36,509 nt of DNA from a virus: positions 1 through 36,509 of the IMG/VR virus record IMGVR_UViG_3300017917_001771; one strand, given 5' to 3'. The notes under the pieces are model-generated. The model searched no databases and was not told where the DNA came from. It saw only the letters and a list, made by a program, of their open reading frames with translations. A program made the position numbers and the translations under genes. Shown here piece by piece: positions 1-7,038 of the stretch. Every line of letters begins with the position of its first letter. The stretch's first letter is position 1.

Positions 1-123
1 CCTGCACCTGCAGAAGAACCTACGCCAGATGAAACCCCTGCACCTGCAGAAGAACCTACGCCAGATGAAACCCCTGCACCTGCAGAAGAACCTACGCCAG
101 ATGAAACCCCTGCACCTGCAGAC
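1..123 (+). repeat. 36-bp in-frame tandem repeat
   Basis: Bases 1-36, 37-72 and 73-108 are identical copies of a 36-base unit, and a fourth copy decays after about 15 bases. The unit is 12 codons long, so copy number can change without breaking the reading frame. The array may extend upstream of the window. Confidence 0.95.
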
Positions 124-444
124 GAACCTAGCAGGAATCGTCCACCTATGCCAAGTGATCTGCCAGAACCTCTTCCGGCACCCGTTGGACCTTTGCCGAT
201 CACTCCTGTATTACCAATTCCAAGAACTGCTCCAAATCCTATCACTGTCCCGGGCATAACACCCGACACAGGAACAACACCAAGACCAGGGACCGGAACA
301 ACTAATACACCTTCTGGAAAAGGGCCAGAAGACAAAAAGCGTCGGCCCGGCGGAAAATTACCTGGTCTAACACTGTCGATGAAATCACCGTTACTACCGA
401 TTGCAGATCCGTTAGAGTTGTCACGGACTATCGGAAATAAATAA
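1..444 (+). CDS. Pro-rich repeat protein, 3' end only
   Basis: The reading frame is open from base 1 to a TAA at 442-444, so this is the C-terminal 147 residues of a gene that starts outside the window. It begins with three perfect copies and one partial copy of the 12-residue unit PAPAEEPTPDET. A Pro-rich linker (LPEPLPAPVGPLPI) follows, then a basic stretch (DKKRRPGG) and a tail ending in IGNK. The composition suggests a disordered or extended linker, as often found in phage structural or tail-associated proteins, but no fold or function can be read. It lies 24 bases upstream of the large modular protein and shares its Pro-rich character, so the two may act together. Coding frame is clear; function is unknown. 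Confidence 0.75.
   Translation, partial: PAPAEEPTPDETPAPAEEPTPDETPAPAEEPTPDETPAPADEPSRNRPPMPSDLPEPLPAPVGPLPITPVLPIPRTAPNPITVPGITPDTGTTPRPGTGTTNTPSGKGPEDKKRRPGGKLPGLTLSMKSPLLPIADPLELSRTIGNK
436..443 (+). promoter_or_regulatory. T4-late-like promoter octamer
   Basis: AATAAATA matches the T4 late promoter element TATAAATA at 7 of 8 positions. It ends 25 bases before the ATG at 469, with an AGGAA ribosome site between. The same octamer at similar distance precedes the genes at 5094 and 32274. It overlaps the stop codon of the preceding gene, and AT-rich DNA can give this by chance. Confidence 0.45.
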
Positions 445-468
445 TATAACTTCACAGGAAACAAAAAA

Positions 469-3400
469 ATGAAAAAGTTAGAATTAGCATACGAAATTAT
501 AAAAGAAAGTAAAAAGTCTAGAGCTTTATACTTAGAAAGCGGCAGAGATTATCATAAAGTTGCTGCACATATGTATAGCATTTTCGAGTGTTATGCACAT
601 GGTCTTATTAAATGGGATACTGTTAGAACCTATTGGCACAGCAGTATTTTAGAATACCTTGACTTATATAAAGATAATAAAAAGCTCTATGTAACAGAAA
701 ATCATCGTATGCTAACAGAGTATGAAAACACTCTAAAAAGATTCAAACCTGCTCTAGACGAATACAAAAAAGTTTCCGAAGCTAAAATGACAAGCAATAT
801 TGTTGTCAAAAAACAAATTAGCGAAAGTGTTGCTAAAGATCACAGTAATATCTATTTCAATAAGCGCAGTTTATCTGAAAGCGCAATCAAAGATATTGCA
901 CACACATCTGAATGGAAAAAAGTTGTCGAGTCATATCCTAACTTAACAGCAAGTGATAAAGATAGACTTCGTATGTTGACTATCTTCGAAAATGATACAT
1001 TTAATGTTACTGGTTGGTCAAAACTAAACGAAGGCCCTACATTAGACACTACACAACTGATTACTACTGTAATGAATGAAGGTCCTACTCCTAAAATGAA
1101 TCCTGCAGATATTGAAGCAGCAATGAGTTCTAATCCAAGTGGCATGGGCAATCAAAGACCAAGCATGATAGGTTCTATGGTCGGCGGACAAATAGGAAGA
1201 ATGGCAGGGAGAGCTACAGGTATTCCTGGCGCAGGAATGATAGGAAAAGCAATCGGTTCGCAAATTGGTTCGCAAATTGGAGCAAACGTAGCAATGAACA
1301 GAGCAAATGCTGGTAAACCTAGTGTGCCGGCACCTACACTTAGCACTTCAAATTTAGCACTCACTACTAGCCCAAGACCAAAACCAAGACCTGTAGCAAC
1401 AGAAGACATATCATCAAATTTAACTAAAAAAATACAAAAAGGTATCGGACAGTTACCGGTTCCTACATTAAATTTACCAGACTGGCTTGATCCAATGTCA
1501 GTAGTTCCTAAGAATATTGTGCCGTCTGATCCAGGCATAGATCACGGATTTGAAATTACCCCTGACCGACCAATATGGAGTGGCGACCCAGAGTTCATCT
1601 ATAAACCACAACACCCAGGATTTAGTTATAACGATCCAGGGTTCGAAATTACACCTACCAGACGAAATCCTATTAGAGGTGTAGACCTTAAAAAGTTCGC
1701 AAAAGAAGACGCACCAAAAACTAGCATACGTCCAGTTGCTAGACCAGGCAGAGATTTGCCGGGCGGCGGCTATCAATGGCCAAATGGTGCAATAGAACCA
1801 GGCCCTGGGTTTAATCCATTGTCAACTGACACAGGAATGACTTCTAGCCCAAGACCAAAACCAAGACCAGCTGGCCTAGGCGGCGCAGATGCTTCTTCAT
1901 CACTTGCACCAAAAACTAGTATGCGTCCAAAGCCAAGACCATCAACTAGTTCTAATGTAGGTCGTTCCGAAATGTCACCTAACCCCGGTGTATGGGATGG
2001 TAGCACTCGTGGATTCGAAAGTGTCCAGCAAGAAGGTTATAAAACAATAAAGAGCATTGATAAAGAACGTTATGACGAAATTCCTGGCCTAGAAGGTCCG
2101 TTCATGACATTGAGTGGTAAAGTTGTTTACTACGATCCAAAGGAAGGCTCATATTATGACCGTGACACGGATATGTATCTTTCATACGAAGAATTCAAAG
2201 AGTTAGACAATGACTATAGCGGCATGAAAAACACTCGTAATATGAAGGAAGCTAAAGCTAAACCAGGTCACAACGCAAGAGCAATGGCACGAGCACAAGA
2301 CATTATACGCAAAGGCATCGAACAAAGTCAAAAGAATGTCGATAAAAAAAATGATGAAAAAGAAAAAGTAGATGAATCAACACATTGGGAAGTAAGTTAT
2401 GATTACGGGCCGCATCAAAGTAACACTTTATCAGTGAAAGCAAAATCTAAAGAAGAAGCGTTAGATAAAGCAAAACAAGTAGCTAAAGATGTTCATAATC
2501 ATAATAGAATTACAAGCATCTCGATTTCTCCAAAAAAAAACGAGTCGTTAGATGAGTCAAAAAGCTACGTAGGTCGTGAGACTAAGGATGGCACTTGGAA
2601 AGTATTCAAGACCGGTAACGCCGTTGCGGTGGCAGGTCCGTTTAAGTCAGCACAAGAAGCCAAAGCATGGATTAAGACACAATCAATGCAAGAACAAGTA
2701 GACGAAGCAGGCGCATTTAGTTACGGCAAAAAGCCACGCAAAGGAACAGTTGCTTACAATGCAGCTGAACAGCGTAAAAAGCAAGAAAAAGACGAAAAGC
2801 CGATTGAACCAAAAGATCAAAAGGTCGGTAATGCAAAAGTCACAAAAGACAAAGTAGACGAAGCCGGTTCATACCGTGACAGAGGTGCCCAGAACATGAT
2901 GAAAGCCGATCAAAAGGCTGAAAGAGAAGTTGCTAAGATGCGTGCTCAAGCTGCAAAAAGAGCAGAAAATGAAGCTGCTAAGAAAAAAGAAAAAGTAGAC
3001 GAAGCAATTTCTTTCAAGTTAAAAGTAACTAACCCGGCAACTGGCAATAGCGAAACACAAGAGTTTAACTCAGAAACTGCCTTAAAGGATTATGCTGCAA
3101 GAGCAAAACAACGTGGACTAAAAGTTTCTCGCATTAACGAAGCAAACACTTCATATGAAAAAGATATGGATCACGACAAGGCGGTTGTGATCAGCGGCGT
3201 CAAAGGTGTAAAAAGCACACCGTTCCGCAAGAAGTTTAAAAACATGGCTGCATATGATAAGTGGAGCGACAGTGAAGAAGCAAGTAATTACGAAGTTCAT
3301 GAAGTCATGAATGAATCAGTGTTATCCGAAAGCGATATTATAAACTTCAGTTCGTTTGCTGGAATGTATAGCGATGGCGCACATGCTTATTTCACCGGCA

Positions 3401-4275
3401 AAGATGGTAAGGTGCATAAAGTTTCTGCCACAGGTGATAGACCTCGCAAGTTTTACATTAACGGACAAGAAACACCGTGGGATGAAGTTAAGCGTGTGGT
3501 AGGCAATCAGCATATCCAGCCGCAGCAAGGTATGATGCACGAATCGATAAATGAAGGATACAGCGATCGTGTTCAACAAATAGCAGATCGTGTTAACAAA
3601 AGTTATCCCGACGGCGTTACTCGTAACGAAGTAAACAAACTTATTACACAGTTTGCATATGATCAAGTTGAAATGCGTGGTAGCGAAAAAGCTAAACGTG
3701 ACTTCATTAAAGACGTTGCATCTAAAATAAACACCAAGCGTGATACTAGTAAGAGCGATGCTGCAAATTCTAACAAAGAAAAGATCCTCAGCTACCTTGC
3801 AACTGCAATCGAAACCGCTGTTGGTAATAGCATGCCAGATGGCGATCCATGGGACGCAATTTCAGTTAAAGGTCGCAAAGCAGGCATCGATCCAGACAAT
3901 CTTCTTAAGTATCTTGATCTTGCTGCAAGAAAGCACCTTGGCTCGAAAGGATATTATGATTATTTGAGAATGATGTGGGATGCATATGGCGCCGGCGACT
4001 TTGGCAACGAGCCAGAAGCAAATTGGAAAAATCCATGGAAAGCTGAGAGCATCGGTGAAGCAGTTACACTTGATTACTCACGTCATATGAGATCGCATGG
4101 TAAAAAGCCACGTGATCCTGGATATTCATCATTGTGGATGTTCACTACACGTGAATACGGCATGCCGGATGATGACGAGATTTTCAAATTCCAGGGTAGC
4201 TTTGCAGATGCTAAAAAAGCTGCCGCACAGTGGGCTAAATCCCAGGGTGCATACCGTTTCTATGTAATGGAGTAA
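469..4275 (+). CDS. Giant modular protein with protease-site-like junctions
   Basis: This 1268-residue protein starts at an ATG 8 bases after AGGAA. Residues 1-110 look alpha-helical. Residues 233-276 form a glycine-zipper segment (GSMVGGQIGRMAG, IGSQIGSQIGANV). Residues 280-510 are Pro-rich and disordered, with repeated PRPKPRP blocks. Small alpha/beta modules follow from about residue 636. Boundaries carry a hydrophobic-x-Glu-Ala/Ser/Gly motif with the Glu at 119, 137, 188, 204, 636, 696, 746, 798, 845, 891, 949, 954, 1029 and 1197; five of these read VDES, VDEA or LDES. T4 prohead protease cuts after (I/L)-x-E, so a capsid-internal polyprotein is the leading idea. That is an inference: no family was recognised. 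A scaffold or tail-associated structural protein is the alternative. A late-like promoter precedes it. Confidence 0.8.
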   Translation: MKKLELAYEIIKESKKSRALYLESGRDYHKVAAHMYSIFECYAHGLIKWDTVRTYWHSSILEYLDLYKDNKKLYVTENHRMLTEYENTLKRFKPALDEYKKVSEAKMTSNIVVKKQISESVAKDHSNIYFNKRSLSESAIKDIAHTSEWKKVVESYPNLTASDKDRLRMLTIFENDTFNVTGWSKLNEGPTLDTTQLITTVMNEGPTPKMNPADIEAAMSSNPSGMGNQRPSMIGSMVGGQIGRMAGRATGIPGAGMIGKAIGSQIGSQIGANVAMNRANAGKPSVPAPTLSTSNLALTTSPRPKPRPVATEDISSNLTKKIQKGIGQLPVPTLNLPDWLDPMSVVPKNIVPSDPGIDHGFEITPDRPIWSGDPEFIYKPQHPGFSYNDPGFEITPTRRNPIRGVDLKKFAKEDAPKTSIRPVARPGRDLPGGGYQWPNGAIEPGPGFNPLSTDTGMTSSPRPKPRPAGLGGADASSSLAPKTSMRPKPRPSTSSNVGRSEMSPNPGVWDGSTRGFESVQQEGYKTIKSIDKERYDEIPGLEGPFMTLSGKVVYYDPKEGSYYDRDTDMYLSYEEFKELDNDYSGMKNTRNMKEAKAKPGHNARAMARAQDIIRKGIEQSQKNVDKKNDEKEKVDESTHWEVSYDYGPHQSNTLSVKAKSKEEALDKAKQVAKDVHNHNRITSISISPKKNESLDESKSYVGRETKDGTWKVFKTGNAVAVAGPFKSAQEAKAWIKTQSMQEQVDEAGAFSYGKKPRKGTVAYNAAEQRKKQEKDEKPIEPKDQKVGNAKVTKDKVDEAGSYRDRGAQNMMKADQKAEREVAKMRAQAAKRAENEAAKKKEKVDEAISFKLKVTNPATGNSETQEFNSETALKDYAARAKQRGLKVSRINEANTSYEKDMDHDKAVVISGVKGVKSTPFRKKFKNMAAYDKWSDSEEASNYEVHEVMNESVLSESDIINFSSFAGMYSDGAHAYFTGKDGKVHKVSATGDRPRKFYINGQETPWDEVKRVVGNQHIQPQQGMMHESINEGYSDRVQQIADRVNKSYPDGVTRNEVNKLITQFAYDQVEMRGSEKAKRDFIKDVASKINTKRDTSKSDAANSNKEKILSYLATAIETAVGNSMPDGDPWDAISVKGRKAGIDPDNLLKYLDLAARKHLGSKGYYDYLRMMWDAYGAGDFGNEPEANWKNPWKAESIGEAVTLDYSRHMRSHGKKPRDPGYSSLWMFTTREYGMPDDDEIFKFQGSFADAKKAAAQWAKSQGAYRFYVME

Positions 4276-4278
4276 TAT

Positions 4279-4464
4279 ATGAAAATAACAGATCAAACAA
4301 GCTGCACCTGCAAAAATTGTGGGTGCAGCCACCATTGTGGTGGCGAGTGCAAAAATTGTCGCAATGATGTTTGCCATAATTGCGATTGCGATCATTGCAC
4401 ATCGACAAAGACCGACGAGCAAGTTTGGAAATGGCAAGACAGCGGCATAGAAGTCGGATTTTAA
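4279..4464 (+). CDS. Metallothionein-like Cys-rich protein
   Basis: The 61-residue product holds 11 Cys and four His between residues 9 and 40, in the order CxCxxCxC, CxxxC, CxxC, CxxC, CxC, CxxC. CKNC occurs twice and CHNC once, which suggests internal duplication. The C-terminal 20 residues have no Cys. Such density of CxC and CxxC pairs is typical of metallothioneins or of compact zinc-cluster proteins, so the likely role is binding Zn, Cd or Cu in the cytoplasm. It starts 3 bases after the large modular protein and its stop codon abuts the next ATG, so the three genes are probably translated from one message. A zinc-ribbon adaptor is the alternative reading. Confidence 0.7.
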   Translation: MKITDQTSCTCKNCGCSHHCGGECKNCRNDVCHNCDCDHCTSTKTDEQVWKWQDSGIEVGF

Positions 4465-5058
4465 ATGTCAGCAGAAGACGATGTTTGGCAACGCATAGAT
4501 CCCGATGATATATGGGTTTTAGACAAACTTATCTTGTCTCGAAAAATGTTTTATAATTGCGGCCCTGTCGGATTAGATGTATCACACCCAGGATATTACA
4601 TTGTTAGACCTTGCGTTAATATGATGGGTCTCGGACTAGGCGCACAAAAAGTCTGGATAGAAAAAGATACGTGCCATTTACCTGTTGGTCATTTTTGGTG
4701 CGAATGGTTCGAAGGCAGACATTTAAGTATCGATTATCATTGGGGCAAACAAGTTCTTGCAGTTGAAGGTCATAAAAGTAGCAACACATTTACCAAGTGG
4801 GATCATTGGGTTCGTGTTGCTGACCGCATAAAATTGCCATTGATATTAAATGACTTTGCAAAAAAACATGAATGGATAAATTGCGAATATATCGGAGGAA
4901 AACTCATCGAAGTTCATTTTAGACATAACGAGGATTTCGAAGACAATATCACACATTTTATCCCGGTGTGGGAAGGGCAAGACACAACTCCACCCGATGG
5001 ATACAAATATAGGGTTTATCCGGATGTTCATGGGCGTATTGGGGCATGGGTAAAATAA
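4465..5058 (+). CDS. Conserved phage protein, possibly ATP-grasp-like
   Basis: This 197-residue protein starts directly after the stop of the Cys-rich gene. The N-terminal part has DDIWVLDKLILSRK and a YIVRPCVNMMGLGLGAQ stretch, a basic strand followed by a Gly-rich loop. The C-terminal part has IGGKLIEVHFRHNEDF. This order faintly recalls ATP-grasp enzymes, where a lysine/glycine loop precedes a metal-binding E-x-N/H-x-R strand. The motifs are too divergent for a firm call. It has no signal peptide or membrane segment. Co-translation with the metallothionein-like gene may mean shared use, but nothing in the sequence proves it. Confidence 0.7.
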   Translation: MSAEDDVWQRIDPDDIWVLDKLILSRKMFYNCGPVGLDVSHPGYYIVRPCVNMMGLGLGAQKVWIEKDTCHLPVGHFWCEWFEGRHLSIDYHWGKQVLAVEGHKSSNTFTKWDHWVRVADRIKLPLILNDFAKKHEWINCEYIGGKLIEVHFRHNEDFEDNITHFIPVWEGQDTTPPDGYKYRVYPDVHGRIGAWVK

Positions 5059-5061
5059 ATA
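5054..5061 (+). promoter_or_regulatory. T4-late-like promoter octamer before endolysin
   Basis: AATAAATA ends 32 bases before the endolysin ATG and overlaps the stop codon of the upstream gene. It is identical to the octamer at 436-443. A late promoter here fits the timing expected for a lysis gene. Confidence 0.45.
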
Positions 5062-5093
5062 CTAAGAACTAAAGCTACGGAAGGAATAGTAAG

Positions 5094-5966
5094 ATGGCGT
5101 TTAAATTCAATTTCACCAAGGAGCAGTTAGCAGCTCTGATTCCCGGAAATAAAAAAGTCGACGAGTGGTATGAAGCACTTGTAAATATTTTACCAAAATA
5201 TGACATTGTCACTGAAGCAAGAGTTGCTGGATTTATTGCACAGTGCGCTCATGAAAGTGGAAATTTCATGACACTAGAAGAAAACTTGAACTACAAAGAA
5301 GAAACCTTATTAAAAGTGTTTCCACGTTACTTTGGTCCAGGTAAGCGTAACGCTGCAGAATATGCACGTAATCCAGAGAAGATTGCTAACTATGTTTACA
5401 TGGACGAGTTTAGAACTTCTAAGATGGGCAATACACAGCCAGGCGACGGATGGAGATTCCGTGGTCGTGGTCTAAAGCAGTTGACTGGTCGTGAAAACTA
5501 TACTAACTTTGGCAAGAGCGTGGGCATGACAGCAGAACAAGCTGCAGATTATGTAGCAACTGAAAAAGGCGCCATCGAAAGTGCTTGCTGGTTCTGGAAC
5601 GCAAAGAAATTGAACGATGTTGCAGACACAGGCGATGTTGTTAAAATGACTAAAATCATTAACGGCGGAGACATCGGTCTTGCTGATCGCCAAGCACGTT
5701 ATAAAAAAGCAATGGAAGTATTCGGTGGCAAAGTCGAACTTAAACCAGTTGCAGAAGCTACAAGTGAAAGTGCTGCAACAGCAACACTCAAAAAAGGCAG
5801 TAAGGGCGATCTAGTTAAAAAGATGCAAGCGGTGCTTGGGTTAACTGCCGATGGCGACTTTGGTCCAGGAACGGAAGCAGCACTTAAGAAATGGCAAGCA
5901 AGCAAGGGTCTTACAGCAGATGGTGTAGCAGGACCAAAAACATTAGCAGCAATGGGCATTAAATAA
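5094..5966 (+). CDS. Endolysin: GH19-type muramidase/chitinase plus PG-binding domain
   Basis: This 290-residue lytic enzyme should cut peptidoglycan glycan strands at the end of infection. Residues 1-210 form a GH19/lysozyme-like domain. The catalytic acid is probably E54 in QCAHESGNF, followed by an EENLNY segment, a GDGWRFRGRGLKQLTGR core and the Trp-rich ACWFWN helix. Residues 230-290 form a PG_binding_1 repeat domain (GSKGDLVKKMQAVLGL, DGDFGPGTEAALKKWQ). No signal peptide is visible, so export would need a holin; the membrane protein at 6423 is a candidate. The start follows an AAGGAA ribosome site 8 bases upstream. A late-like promoter lies upstream. Catalytic-first, binding-last order is common in Gram-negative phage GH19 lysins. 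Confidence 0.9.
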   Translation: MAFKFNFTKEQLAALIPGNKKVDEWYEALVNILPKYDIVTEARVAGFIAQCAHESGNFMTLEENLNYKEETLLKVFPRYFGPGKRNAAEYARNPEKIANYVYMDEFRTSKMGNTQPGDGWRFRGRGLKQLTGRENYTNFGKSVGMTAEQAADYVATEKGAIESACWFWNAKKLNDVADTGDVVKMTKIINGGDIGLADRQARYKKAMEVFGGKVELKPVAEATSESAATATLKKGSKGDLVKKMQAVLGLTADGDFGPGTEAALKKWQASKGLTADGVAGPKTLAAMGIK

Positions 5967-6134
5967 TTGACAGTTGATTTAAAACATTATGTCGAAGTAT
6001 TAAAGAAGCACGAGGAAACTCGTGCTTCTACCAATGAAAGATCTGCATATTGGAAAAAATATGCAGAAGATTTACAAAAATCAAAAAATGTATTGCCAAT
6101 ACCAAAATCAAAAGCAAGGTTTGAACACGGATGA
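5967..6134 (+). CDS. Small basic helical protein, TTG start
   Basis: A 55-codon frame opens with TTG directly after the endolysin stop and ends in a TGA that overlaps the next gene's ATG (ATGA). The product is helical and charged (VEVLKKHEETRASTNERSAY, WKKYAEDLQKSKN). It has no membrane segment. Gap-free packing on both sides supports a real, translationally coupled gene, but there is no clear ribosome site of its own, and no family is recognised. Confidence 0.55.
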   Translation: MTVDLKHYVEVLKKHEETRASTNERSAYWKKYAEDLQKSKNVLPIPKSKARFEHG

Positions 6135-6418
6135 GTATATATAATATGTATGGGGCTAAGAAAAAGCCTATAGACGAAGAAAAAAATCCAAATAGAGTTG
6201 TAGGCGGGTTAAAAAGCCAAGGTGCTGATTCGTTTAAAATGTTAGACGAACATGGTCAGGAAAAATTAATTCCTACCCAAGCATATGTTCGTGGACTAGA
6301 AGAACAACTACGCAGACTAAATGCACTTGTTATTGAACAAGGACGTGACTTAAGAAAAGTTGCTAACGAACAACAAAGTGTAAAACAAACAGTAGAACGT
6401 TTCAGCAAAGCGAGATAA
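6131..6418 (+). CDS. Small coiled-coil protein
   Basis: The 95-residue product has a polar N-terminus (MYGAKKKPIDEEKNPNR) and a helical C-terminal half, with heptad-like Leu/Val spacing from residue 50 (YVRGLEEQLRRLNALVIEQG, LRKVANEQQSVKQTVERF). It overlaps the previous gene by ATGA and lies 4 bases before the membrane protein. Such coiled-coil proteins beside lysis genes can be structural or lysis accessories, but nothing here decides it. Confidence 0.7.
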   Translation: MSIYNMYGAKKKPIDEEKNPNRVVGGLKSQGADSFKMLDEHGQEKLIPTQAYVRGLEEQLRRLNALVIEQGRDLRKVANEQQSVKQTVERFSKAR

Positions 6419-6422
6419 CAAT

Positions 6423-6704
6423 ATGATCTGGGATATGGTAGAACGTATGGCAAGTGACAGGCTCTGGATCTATACTGCTATAGTAGGTAGTATTATAGGC
6501 GCCATGGTTGTAGCATACTTAGGAACAACTCGGATTGGCTTATGGGCATATGCACAGTTTGATAAATTTGTTGATTATCTAGTAGAACGATGGGGCATAA
6601 CTTGGTTACAACAACCCGATGATGCGTGGCGTAAAAAATATCCTAAGATGACAACTAAGATAGACGAGTTAGAAGCTAGAATTAAAAAACTAGAAAACCG
6701 TTGA
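6423..6704 (+). CDS. Single-span membrane protein, holin or inner-spanin candidate
   Basis: The 93-residue product has one clear membrane segment at about residues 14-36 (LWIYTAIVGSIIGAMVVAYL). An amphipathic middle part with several Trp follows, then a C-terminal coiled coil (KIDELEARIKKLENR). Its position just after the endolysin suggests a lysis role. One membrane span with a long coiled-coil tail fits an inner-membrane spanin if the tail is periplasmic. A class III holin-like pore or an unrelated membrane protein is also possible. The call rests on topology and neighbourhood only. Confidence 0.65.
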   Translation: MIWDMVERMASDRLWIYTAIVGSIIGAMVVAYLGTTRIGLWAYAQFDKFVDYLVERWGITWLQQPDDAWRKKYPKMTTKIDELEARIKKLENR

Positions 6705-6729
6705 CATCCTCGCAAATCTAACATAATAT
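6701..6729 (+). promoter_or_regulatory. Sigma70-like promoter P1 for the replication genes
   Basis: A perfect TTGACA at 6701-6706 is followed by a 17-base spacer and TAATAT at 6724-6729. The start point would lie near 6736, about 23 bases before the DsbA-like ATG at 6759, with an AAAGGAG ribosome site at 6748-6754. The promoter overlaps the last codons of the membrane-protein gene. It probably drives dsbA-like, polymerase and downstream genes using unmodified host sigma70. Confidence 0.75.
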
Positions 6730-6758
6730 GTAGGATATACTAGGTCAAAGGAGTTACC

Positions 6759-7022
6759 ATGTCTACTAGATCATTTAGCGAAAGCGAAATTACAAAACTT
6801 AAGCAGATTATCCAAGAGGGTATTCAAGTAACCGCAGAACTTGAAACACTACGTGGCGGATTGTCAGATACAGTCAAAGCTATTGCAGAAGAACTAGATA
6901 TCAAGCCAGTGGTTATTAACAAAGCAATTAAAATTGCATACAAAAACGAATTCGCAAAAGTTAAAGACGGATTCAATGAAGTAGAAGAAGTGCTTCATGC
7001 AGTTGGTCGTGCAACTGAATAA
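6759..7022 (+). CDS. dsbA: DsbA-like double-stranded DNA-binding protein
   Basis: The 87-residue product has an acidic helical N-terminus (SESEITKLKQIIQEGIQVTA), then the segment DTVKAIAEELDIKPVVINKA, which reads like a helix-turn-helix and resembles the core of T4-type DsbA proteins. In T4, DsbA binds dsDNA and stimulates late transcription. Placement under its own promoter, just upstream of the polymerase, fits a replication/transcription accessory. It should act in the cytoplasm on phage DNA. The family call comes from remembered pattern, not a search; a different small HTH protein cannot be excluded. Confidence 0.7.
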   Translation: MSTRSFSESEITKLKQIIQEGIQVTAELETLRGGLSDTVKAIAEELDIKPVVINKAIKIAYKNEFAKVKDGFNEVEEVLHAVGRATE

Positions 7023-7038
7023 TTAACAAGGAATAATA

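Noticed and set aside
1-123. CRISPR-like array
   Set aside because: The 36-bp units are directly contiguous with no spacers and encode an in-frame peptide repeat.
29-259. A second open frame across the 36-bp repeats (MKPLHLQKNLRQ units)
   Set aside because: It is the +1 frame of the repeat; the Pro-rich frame continues on both sides of the array and has a matching downstream stop and gene spacing.
852-2006. Several minus-strand open frames opposite the modular protein gene
   Set aside because: They lie antisense to a long, motif-rich + strand gene, lack ribosome sites and give low-complexity sequence.
5967-5972. TTGACA directly after the endolysin as a promoter
   Set aside because: No -10 element exists at 16-18 bases (TGTCGA at 17), and the bases are better explained as the TTG start of a coupled small gene.
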